In this document: piece by piece, positions 1-7,800 of the stretch
Numbering within the stretch: position 1 is the first letter of the stretch
Layout: every line of letters starts with the position of its first letter
Origin: Stappia stellulata
GTDB taxonomy: Bacteria; Pseudomonadota; Alphaproteobacteria; Rhizobiales; Stappiaceae
DNA length: 64,000 nt
Direction of reading: 5' to 3'
Assembly: GCF_020176715.1 (NCBI RefSeq)
Contig: NZ_JAIVMF010000009.1
Coordinates: forward strand, 62,001-126,000
Translations under genes and position numbers: made by a program
Notes under the pieces: generated by a model
The model's database searches: none
Seen by the model: only the letters and a program-made list of their open reading frames with translations
What the model was told of the DNA's origin: nothing

Positions 1-428
1 CCCGGCTTGATGATCAGCAACGCGCCGATCACTCCGAGACCGCCGCCGATCAGACGGTTCGGCGTCAGGCGTTCGCGGAGAAAGATCACCGAAAGCACCG
101 ATGCGATGATCGGCCCGACGAAATAGCCGCCGAGGCCGGTGGCAAGCGGAATCTCAACGATTGCAAAGAGGAATGTCGTCATTGCGCCGACGATGAACAC
201 GGTGCGAACCGTGTTGGCGAGTGCCCCCTTGCCCAGATCGCGCAGGTTTCCGCCCTGGCCGAAAAACAGCACGGAGACGATCAGCGCTGAGCCGAAATAG
301 CGCGACCAGGCCACCAGGAACGGCGAGTGCTCGGCGCTCAGGTGTTTGGCAATCCCGTCGACAAAGGGAACGGCGAGCGATGCGGCGGCCATCAGGCCAA
401 TGCCGACAAGGGGAGTTGCAGGCCTCAT
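1..428 (-). CDS. EamA/DMT-family transporter, partial
   Basis: The reverse strand reads without a stop from an ATG at 428 to the left edge, giving about 142 N-terminal residues of an inner-membrane protein. It has alternating hydrophobic segments and short loops, and the typical EamA start of a helix followed by a conserved SPF/RYF region (HLSAEHSPFLVAWSRYF). This is the drug/metabolite transporter superfamily, whose full members have about 300 residues and ten helices; the C-terminal half lies outside the window. GGAG sits about 7 bases before the ATG. Substrate cannot be told. It is transcribed away from the biosynthetic cluster, so membership in that cluster is doubtful. Confidence 0.8.
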   Translation of the reverse strand, partial: MRPATPLVGIGLMAAASLAVPFVDGIAKHLSAEHSPFLVAWSRYFGSALIVSVLFFGQGGNLRDLGKGALANTVRTVFIVGAMTTFLFAIVEIPLATGLGGYFVGPIIASVLSVIFLRERLTPNRLIGGGLGVIGALLIIKP

Positions 429-771
429 TCAGGTCTCCGGAACGGAATAATCTAAAGGTGAAAAAAATGAAATCACACGCCCTGATGCGCATTGCCGGAC
501 CCTAGCGGGCCAGGACTGAGCCGTCCAGATCGATCGGCGCCTTTGGCCGGCGGCACGGCCGGGACTGGCAGCTTCAAGCGGCCGGAGCCAGCCTCCCGGG
601 CGCCCCGTGCTGCGGCGCGGAAAATTCAGGCGATCCGCATTGACAATCTTCGGTTTTAAAATATGCTTACCTACAACCAATTAATATTATCATCATTAAT
701 AATAATACGTTTTTTGACTTCGAGACACTCTAACAAGTGACACCCAGGACGCCGAGGTTTGTCTTTTGCAA
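429..771. other. 343-base intergenic region, AT-rich right half
   Basis: This divergent gap separates the EamA gene from the PKS operon. Its left half is GC-rich and I see no gene in it. From about 640 it becomes AT-rich, unlike the rest of the window, and includes an imperfect palindrome around 684-708 with arms TATTAT and ATAATA. It probably holds both promoters. Confidence 0.6.
640..667 (+). promoter_or_regulatory. Candidate sigma-70 promoter of the PKS operon
   Basis: TTGACA at 640-645 is a perfect -35 hexamer, followed after 16 bases by TATGCT at 662-667 (four of six matches to TATAAT). A start near 674 would leave a leader of about 100 bases containing the AT-rich palindrome. Prediction from sequence only. 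Confidence 0.4.
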
Positions 772-2079
772 ATGGACGCTCAATCGACCAGGACGCCGGC
801 GGGCCGTGTGCTCGACGCGCGTCCCGTTACCCCGCCGCCACTCGGCCCGTCACGGAAGATAGATGTGGATCTGGCGCGGGCAAGGACGCCCGGCCTTGCC
901 AACATCACCCATCTCAACAACGCCGGCGCCGCCCTGATGTCGGAGCGGGTGCTGAACACCGCGATCGAGCACCTGCGGCTTGAAGCGGTCGTCGGCGGCT
1001 ATGAGGCGGCCGACCGGGCGCAGGCGCGCATGTTCGCCGTCTATCGCTCCACCGCCGCCCTTCTCGGCTGCGCGCCGGACGAAATCGCGATCATGGAAAA
1101 CGCCTCGCGGGCCTGGGCGCTGTTCTTTGCCAGTCTCGACCTGGCACCCGGCGATGTCGTGGTGACGACCGAGGGGGAATATGCAAGCAACTTCATGTCG
1201 ATGCTTCAGGCCCGGCGGCGCTGTGGCATCGAGATCGAGGTCATCGCGCCGGGCCCGGACGGCACGGCGGACGCCGACGCGCTGCGCAAGCTGATCGACC
1301 GTCACGGCCGGCGCATCCGGCTGGTGTCGCTCACCCATGTCGCGACCAACAACGGCGCGATCTCTCCGGTCGAGACCTTGTCGCGGATCGTGCGCGAGGC
1401 GCGCGGCTCCGGCGCGCTCGCCCCCAATGCGCTGGTTGCGGTGGATGCCTGCCAGACGGTCGGGCAAATGGACGTCAACGTCGATGCGCTCGGCTGCGAC
1501 ATGCTGACGGCGACGAGCCGCAAGTTCCTGCGCGGCCCGCGCGGGGTCGGCATTCTCTATGTGCGACGCGCGCAACCGGGCCTGGCAGCGGCAGTGGAGC
1601 CGCGGATTCTCGACATGCGCAGCGGCTTCTGGAGCGGCAGCGACGAATACCGCATCTATGCCGAGGCCGAACGGTTCGAGACCTGGGACAAATGCGTTGC
1701 CTCGAAGCTTGCCTTCGGCGCGGCCGTCGACGAGGCCCTGGACTGGGGGCTCGATGCCATCGAGGCGTCGATCGGCGCGCTGTCGGCGGTGCTGCGCGAG
1801 ATGCTCGCCGACCTGCCGGGCGTGCGCCTGTGCGACACCGGTTCGCGGCAATGCGGGACCGTGACCTTCGACCTCGACCGGGGCTCGCCCTATGCGCTGG
1901 TCTCTCATCTGCGCGAACGGACCATCAACATCGGCGTCTCGGATCGCGACCTGGTGCGCCTCGACATGGACCGCCGCAACCTGGAAGCCGTCGCCCGCTG
2001 TTCCGTCCACTATTACAACACGGTGGAGGATCTGGAGCGGTTCATCGCGGCGACCGACCACTACGTGAGGTCCGCATGA
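772..2079 (+). CDS. Class V PLP-dependent aminotransferase-fold enzyme
   Basis: 435 residues of fold-type I PLP enzyme, class V (NifS/isopenicillin-N epimerase/CsdA relatives). Visible are the substrate-side LNNAG motif, the PLP aspartate in VDACQTVGQ and the Schiff-base lysine K251 in TSRKFLRGPRG. The loop that carries the catalytic cysteine in cysteine desulfurases has no HCA-type motif, so a desulfurase role is unlikely; transamination, elimination or C-S/C-N lyase chemistry is open. ATG at 772 is preferred over an in-frame TTG at 766. The stop overlaps the next ATG (ATGA). First gene of the NRPS/PKS operon; it may install or remove an amino group on the building block or product, which is inference. 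Confidence 0.8.
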   Translation: MDAQSTRTPAGRVLDARPVTPPPLGPSRKIDVDLARARTPGLANITHLNNAGAALMSERVLNTAIEHLRLEAVVGGYEAADRAQARMFAVYRSTAALLGCAPDEIAIMENASRAWALFFASLDLAPGDVVVTTEGEYASNFMSMLQARRRCGIEIEVIAPGPDGTADADALRKLIDRHGRRIRLVSLTHVATNNGAISPVETLSRIVREARGSGALAPNALVAVDACQTVGQMDVNVDALGCDMLTATSRKFLRGPRGVGILYVRRAQPGLAAAVEPRILDMRSGFWSGSDEYRIYAEAERFETWDKCVASKLAFGAAVDEALDWGLDAIEASIGALSAVLREMLADLPGVRLCDTGSRQCGTVTFDLDRGSPYALVSHLRERTINIGVSDRDLVRLDMDRRNLEAVARCSVHYYNTVEDLERFIAATDHYVRSA

Positions 2080-2933
2080 CGGCGCGCCGCACGCCGGCGT
2101 CGCCGCTGCCGCCGACGGTGTTTCAGGCCGCGGCGGGCGACGACACGCTTCTCGACCTGCATTGCCTGGCCTTCGCTGGCGGCAGCGTGCAGAGCTTCCG
2201 CCCTTGGGGCGCCGCCCTTCCAGCGGCCATCGCGCTCACGGGGCTGGAACTGCCCGGGCGCGGCCTGCGCGCGGACGATCCGCCGGCGAAGGGGTTGTCG
2301 TGCCTGCTCGACGAACTCGTCGACCGCATCGCATCGCGGCCGCCCCGGCCAATGGCGCTCTTCGGCCACAGCATGGGCGCGCTCATCGCCTTCGAACTGG
2401 CGCGGCGCCTGACGCGCGAGGGCGGGGTCGGGCCGGTCGCGCTCTTCGTCTGCGGTCACGCCGCGCCGCATCTGGCGGCAAAGCGGCACAATGGCCTGCA
2501 TGCCCTCGACGATACGGCGCTGGTGCGCCAGTTGCGCGCCTGGGGCGGAACCCCGCCGGACCTGCTCGACGACTCGGCCCTGCTGCAGCGGATCCTGCCG
2601 CCGCTCCGGGCGGATCTCGAACTCTGCGAGACCTACGCGCTTGAGGACGGCGCCCCGCTCGACATCCCGATCTTTGCCTATGCGGGCGAGACCGACGAGA
2701 CCGAACCCGTCGAGGCGGTGCGGGCATGGAGCGCGCACACGCGCGCGGCGTTCCGCTTTACCGCCTTTCCCGGCGGGCATTTCTTTTTCCTCGAATCCGC
2801 CCGCGACGCCTTCCTGCAGCGGCTCGCCAGCGACCTTCGCCTGGTGTGCAGCACGCTGCTCGCCGAGCGGGCCGCCCCGCACGAGCGTTCCGGCGCAGCG
2901 CCGGCACGGGCGCTTGCAGCCGGCGTCGCCTGA
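2076..2933 (+). CDS. Type II thioesterase (alpha/beta hydrolase)
   Basis: 285 residues with the GrsT/TEII layout: N-terminal LHCLAFAGGSVQSF oxyanion region, the nucleophile elbow GHSMGAL with S99, and a C-terminal histidine H235 in PGGHFFF. Such free-standing thioesterases act in the cytoplasm on NRPS/PKS carrier proteins, clearing misprimed or stalled acyl groups from the phosphopantetheine arm. Here it could also release the finished chain, because neither the NRPS nor the PKS protein has an integrated thioesterase. It overlaps the preceding gene by 4 bases and is followed 38 bases later by the adenylation gene, so one operon is very likely. Confidence 0.88.
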   Translation: MTARRTPASPLPPTVFQAAAGDDTLLDLHCLAFAGGSVQSFRPWGAALPAAIALTGLELPGRGLRADDPPAKGLSCLLDELVDRIASRPPRPMALFGHSMGALIAFELARRLTREGGVGPVALFVCGHAAPHLAAKRHNGLHALDDTALVRQLRAWGGTPPDLLDDSALLQRILPPLRADLELCETYALEDGAPLDIPIFAYAGETDETEPVEAVRAWSAHTRAAFRFTAFPGGHFFFLESARDAFLQRLASDLRLVCSTLLAERAAPHERSGAAPARALAAGVA

Positions 2934-2971
2934 AGCCGGGCGCAAGCGCATCCCAACCGGAGGACGATCCG

Positions 2972-4894
2972 ATGGACCACCATGAGAGCCTGCAACGCGA
3001 CACGACCCGGCCCCGCCCGCTGCATGCGCATGTCCAGGACCATGTGCGGATCGCTCCCGATGCCCCGGCGATCCGTGACGGTGCGCTTTCCCTGAGCTAC
3101 CGCGAGCTCGACGCCTGGGCCAATGCGACCGCCACCGCGCTTGTCGATCTCGGCGTGCGGCCCGGCGACCGGGTGGCGCTGGTGCTGGAACGCTCCGCCG
3201 TCGCTGTCTGCGCCATGCTGGCGGCAATGAAGGCCGGCGCGGTCTATGTGCCGGTCGACCTCGCCTATCCGGCCGAGCGCATCCGCTTCATGCTGGACGA
3301 CAGCCAGTGCGCCGCGATCCTCACCGACGGCAGCCGCCCCCTCGACGTCGCGGGCCTGCCGGTGCTGAGCCTTTCGCCCGCCGACGCGGCCTCCACACCG
3401 GCGGCATCCGCTCCAGAGCGGACGATTGGCGCGGATGATCCCGTCTACATGATCTACACCTCCGGCTCGACCGGCCGGCCGAAGGGGGTTCCGATCCTGC
3501 ATCGTGGCGTGCACGGGCTGCTTTTCGGCAATGACTATTACGCGGCCGGGCCGGGCGACCGCTTCCTGCAGACCGCGCCGATTGCCTTTGACGCCTCGGT
3601 CTTCGACATCTGGGGCGCGCTCGCGAACGGCGCGGAGCTCGTCTTCTACCGCGAGCGCATCCCGACGGCCGCGACGCTCGGCGCGGCGATCGCCGATCAC
3701 CGCATCACCACGCTGTGGCTGACCCCGTCGGTGTTCAACGGCATCGCCGCCGAGAACCCCCGCATTTTCGCCGGCGTCCGCCAGCTGGTGCTGGGCGGGG
3801 AACCGCTGTCGCCGCACCATGTGCGTCTGCTCTATGACGCGGTTGCCGACATCACGGTGATCAACGGCTACGGCCCGACCGAAAACAGCGACTTCACCTG
3901 CTGCTACCGTGTGCCGCGCGATCTCGCAGCGGACGCGCTGCGCATTCCCGTCGGCCACCCGATCGGCGGCGACGAGCTCTTCATCCTCGATGACGACGGT
4001 CGGCCCGTTGCCGATGGCGAGACCGGCGTGCTGCATATCGCCGGCACGCGCCTTACCCCCGGCTATCACAACCGCCCGGAGCTGACCGGGGCGGCGTTTC
4101 GCCCGCATCCGCATGATCCCGCGCGGCAGGTCTATGCGACCGGCGACCTGGCGCGACGCACGGAGCAGGGCCTTTATGATGTCCTCGGCCGCCGCGACGA
4201 CCAGGTGAAGGTGCGCGGCCACCGCGTCGAGCTGCCGGAAATCAATGCCGCGCTGGAGCGCCACCCGATGGTGCGGCAGGCGGCCGCGGCGCTCAAACCG
4301 CTGCCGTCCGGCGAGAACGGATTGTGCGCCTATCTCGTCGCCGAGGAGGGATCCACCCCCACCACGGCGGAGCTGCGGCGGTTTCTGGCGCAAAGCCTGC
4401 CGGACTACATGATCCCGTCGCTGTTTGTGGCGCTTCCCGCCCTGCCGCTGACCCCCAACGGCAAGCTGGACCGCGCCGCCCTGCCGGACCTCGATACGGC
4501 CGCCCGCCTGCCCGCCGGCGGCACGCGCGATGCGCCCCGCCCCGGCATGGAGGCGCGGATTGCGCGGATCTGGTGCGATTGCCTCGGCCTTACAGAGTGC
4601 AGCCGGGAGCAGACATTCTTCGAGCTCGGCGGCACGTCGCTGCTGCTCGCCAGGGTGCAAACGGCGCTGGAAAGCGAGCTTGAGACGAAGATCCCGGTCA
4701 CCGCCCTCTTCGACCACCCGCGCCTGATGGATCTCGCCACGCATCTTCAAAGCCGGCTAAGCGATGGAACGACTCCGGGGAGCCGCGCGGATGCAGGCGC
4801 AGGCGGGGATACGACTTTGCGCCGGCGCGTTGACCGCCGCCTGCGCGCCCGCACCCGTCCCGTCCGCCTGCCGGAGAGCCGCCGTGACACATGA
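2972..4894 (+). CDS. NRPS adenylation-thiolation (A-T) protein
   Basis: 640 residues. An adenylation domain (about 20-515) shows A3 YTSGSTGRPKG, A4 FDASVFDIWG, A5 NGYGPTEN, A7 YATGDLAR, A8 GRRDDQVKVRGHRVEL and A10 NGKLDRAAL. A carrier domain follows (about 530-605) with the phosphopantetheine serine S556 in FELGGTSLL. There is no condensation domain, so it activates an amino acid and passes it to another enzyme, presumably the PKS encoded next. Reading the pocket by alignment to GrsA gives D-A-F-W-V-G-G-D-F-K, close to valine codes (DAFWIGGTFK) but with Asp at position 330. GGAGGA 7 bases before ATG 2972 fixes the start. The C-terminal 35 residues are Arg-rich and unlike a domain. Confidence 0.9.
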   Translation: MDHHESLQRDTTRPRPLHAHVQDHVRIAPDAPAIRDGALSLSYRELDAWANATATALVDLGVRPGDRVALVLERSAVAVCAMLAAMKAGAVYVPVDLAYPAERIRFMLDDSQCAAILTDGSRPLDVAGLPVLSLSPADAASTPAASAPERTIGADDPVYMIYTSGSTGRPKGVPILHRGVHGLLFGNDYYAAGPGDRFLQTAPIAFDASVFDIWGALANGAELVFYRERIPTAATLGAAIADHRITTLWLTPSVFNGIAAENPRIFAGVRQLVLGGEPLSPHHVRLLYDAVADITVINGYGPTENSDFTCCYRVPRDLAADALRIPVGHPIGGDELFILDDDGRPVADGETGVLHIAGTRLTPGYHNRPELTGAAFRPHPHDPARQVYATGDLARRTEQGLYDVLGRRDDQVKVRGHRVELPEINAALERHPMVRQAAAALKPLPSGENGLCAYLVAEEGSTPTTAELRRFLAQSLPDYMIPSLFVALPALPLTPNGKLDRAALPDLDTAARLPAGGTRDAPRPGMEARIARIWCDCLGLTECSREQTFFELGGTSLLLARVQTALESELETKIPVTALFDHPRLMDLATHLQSRLSDGTTPGSRADAGAGGDTTLRRRVDRRLRARTRPVRLPESRRDT

Positions 4895-7800
4895 TGCAAC
4901 CGCCGGCGGCTGGCCGGAAACCTCCGTCGCCATTGTCGGCATGGCCTGCCGCTTTCCCGGTGCCGACGACCTTGCGTCCTTCTGGGAGATGCTCTGCGTG
5001 GGGCGCGACGCGCTGCACCGCGATCCGGCGCGGGCGGAACCCGGCTACCAGCCGGTGCGGGGCCTCGTCAGCGAGCCGGAAGGGTTCGACGCCGCCTTCT
5101 TCGGCATTCCCACGCGCGAAGCCTGCTATCTCAATCCGCAGCACCGGCTGTTCCTGGAAACCAGCCATGCGGCGCTGGAGAACGCGGGCTGCGACCCGGC
5201 ACGCTTCGACGGCGCGATCTCCGTCTATGCCTCCTGCAGCCAGAACCGCTATCACGAACAGCTGTTACGGATCGTCCGCTCGCCGGCGGAACGCAGCCTC
5301 GCCTACAGTTCCAACTACGCGGAATATGCGCCGAGCCGGGTGTCCTACCGCCTTGACCTGCGCGGCGAGAGCATGGCGGTTCAAACGGCGTGCTCCTCCT
5401 CGCTCGTCGGCATTCACATGGCGTGCCAGAGCCTTCTGTCCGGCAGCAGCGACATGGCGCTTGCCGGCGGGGTGAACGTCGCGACGGCGGAAGAATTCGG
5501 CTACCGCACCCAGCAGGGACTGCATTTCTCGCTGTCCGGTCATTGCCGCCCCTTCGACGCCCGCGCCGACGGCATGGTCTCCAGCGACGGGGTCGGCGTG
5601 GTCGCGTTGAAGCGGCTGGACGACGCGCTGGCCGACGGCGACCACATCTGGGCGGTGATCCGCGGCTCCGCGATCAACAACGACGGCGCGTCGAAGATGA
5701 GCTACACCGCGCCCGGCATCGACGGACAGGCCGAGGCCATCGCGCTGGCGCAGGAGCTCGCCGACGTCCATCCCGAGACCCTGTCCTATATCGAGGCGCA
5801 TGGCACCGGCACGCTTCTCGGCGACCCGATCGAGGTCGAGGCGCTGACCCGCGCCTTTCGGCTGAAGACGCAGGCGACCGGGATCGCGGCACTCGGCTCC
5901 CTGAAGGCCAACATCGGCCACACGGTGCATGCCGCCGGCGTCGCCAGCACCATCAAGCTTGCGCTGATGATGCACCACCGCAAGATCCCGCCCGCCCCCG
6001 GGTTCGAAACGCCCAATCCGGCCATCGACTTCGCCAACACCCCCTTTCGCATTGCAACTGCGCTTGAAGACTGGAAGAGCCCCGGCGCTCCCCGCCGTGG
6101 CGGCGTCAGCGCACTCGGCTTCGGCGGCACCAACGCCCATGCCATCCTGGAGGAAGCGCCGCGACGGCCCGAGCGACCGCCGGCGAGCGCCCCCGCCGTC
6201 CTGCCGGTCTCCGCCAAGACCGCGACCGCGCTGAAACGGATGGTCGAGGCCCTGGGGTCGGCCTTCGCCGCCGATCCCGCGCTCGACATGCGCGACGCCT
6301 CGCGCACGCTGCGCGAGGGCCGCGGCACCCATTCCCATCGCGCGGCCGTCGTTGCAGCCGATGCCGCGGAGGCGGCCCGGCGCCTCGCGGCGCTTGCCGG
6401 GGCGCAAACGCCCTCCGGCTCCTGGGTCCCGCCGCTGTTCGTGTTTTCCGGCCGCACCGGCGAGGAGACGCCGGAAGAGCTTTCCCTGTCCGGCGCGTTT
6501 CCGGCGTTTCGCGACGCCTGCGCCGAAGCCCGCGCCGCCCTGCCCGCGCGGATCGCCCCGGAACCGGCCGATGCCTTCGTGCTCGCCCATGCGCTTGTCA
6601 GCCTGTGGCGCGATCTTGGGGTTCTTCCCGGCGCCTGTGTCGGCACCGGGCCGGGACGGCTGTTCGCCCGCCACCTGTTCGCGGCCAGCGTGGAAGGCGG
6701 CGCCAGTCGCGCCGCTCGCCTTGCCCGGGCGGCGGCGGAGCTGGCGGAAGAGCCCCCCTTTGCCACGACCTGGTCGGCTGTCGTCGCCGACCCCGCAGAT
6801 AAAGCGCCTGCGGCCGGGGGCGAGGTCCTGGACCCGCTGGGTGCTGCGCTGTGCCTTGCAACGGGCGAAACCGGCGGCATCGCGAAAATCTCCCCGCGTC
6901 CGGCAGCAGCCGGCGCGGAAGCCAAGCCCGAGCGCGCGCAGCACCGCCCCCCGGTCACGAGTTTCGCCGCGCAGTGTCTGTCGCAGGGCCGACCGGTGAT
7001 CGAGATCGGGCCAGACGGGTTCCTTTCCGACCTCCTGCGCATCGAGGCCACCCCGGCGACCCTGCCGCTGATCGTCTCCAGCCTTCCGACCGCAGGACCG
7101 CGCCCGGCCCATCGACCGGACGCAGTGTCCCATCTGCTCACCGCGGCCTCACGCCTTTGGCAGGCGGGCGCGCCGGTTCGCCTCGATGCGTTTCCGCAGG
7201 CGTCGGACGCCCGGCTGGTGCCGCTTCCCGGCTATGCCTATGAGCGCAAGACCTACGGGCTTGCCGATCTTGCCTCCGGTCGCGGATCTAAGCCGGTCGC
7301 GTCCGCGTCTCCCGCAGCTTCCGTCGAGGCGCGGACGAGACCCCGCAAGCAGGCCGACATCGCCGACTGGTTTCACCAGCGCCGCTGGCGCGCGACCCGC
7401 CTGCCGGCGCCCCATGACGCGGCTCGTCCGGACGAAGACACCACGTCACCGGCGCGGATCGTCTTCCTCCGCGACCCGCAATGGCAACAGGCGCTCACTG
7501 CCGCCCTGCGCCAGACGGGCGCGGGCCGCGTGATCGAGGTCCGACCCGGCACCGGCTATGAACGCCACGGAGAGGACCGCTTCACCATCGATCCCTCGGA
7601 TACCGCCTCCCACAAGCTGCTCTTCGACGCGCTGGAGCGCGACGGGGTGGCGTGGCGCGACCTGCTCTATCTGTGGTGCGACACTGCTACTCCCGACGCG
7701 AACCTTTCAGCCAGCGTGCTCTGGCCGCTGGCGCTTGCAAGAGCGCTCGGCGGGCGACGGGACAAAAGCCGCCTGTGGTTCGTCACCTGCGGCGCGCAGC

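Noticed and set aside
850-2061. 403-residue minus-strand ORF opposite the class V gene
   Set aside because: Its product is rich in Arg, Gly, His and Asp, without known motifs, and is opposite a gene with clear motifs. Typical shadow frame of GC-rich DNA.
2678-4750. 690-residue minus-strand ORF opposite the A-T gene
   Set aside because: Low-complexity Arg/Gly/Ala product, no domain, no ribosome site. Shadow frame.
5265-7133. 622-residue minus-strand ORF opposite the PKS gene
   Set aside because: Same kind of shadow; the plus-strand KS motifs are unmistakable.
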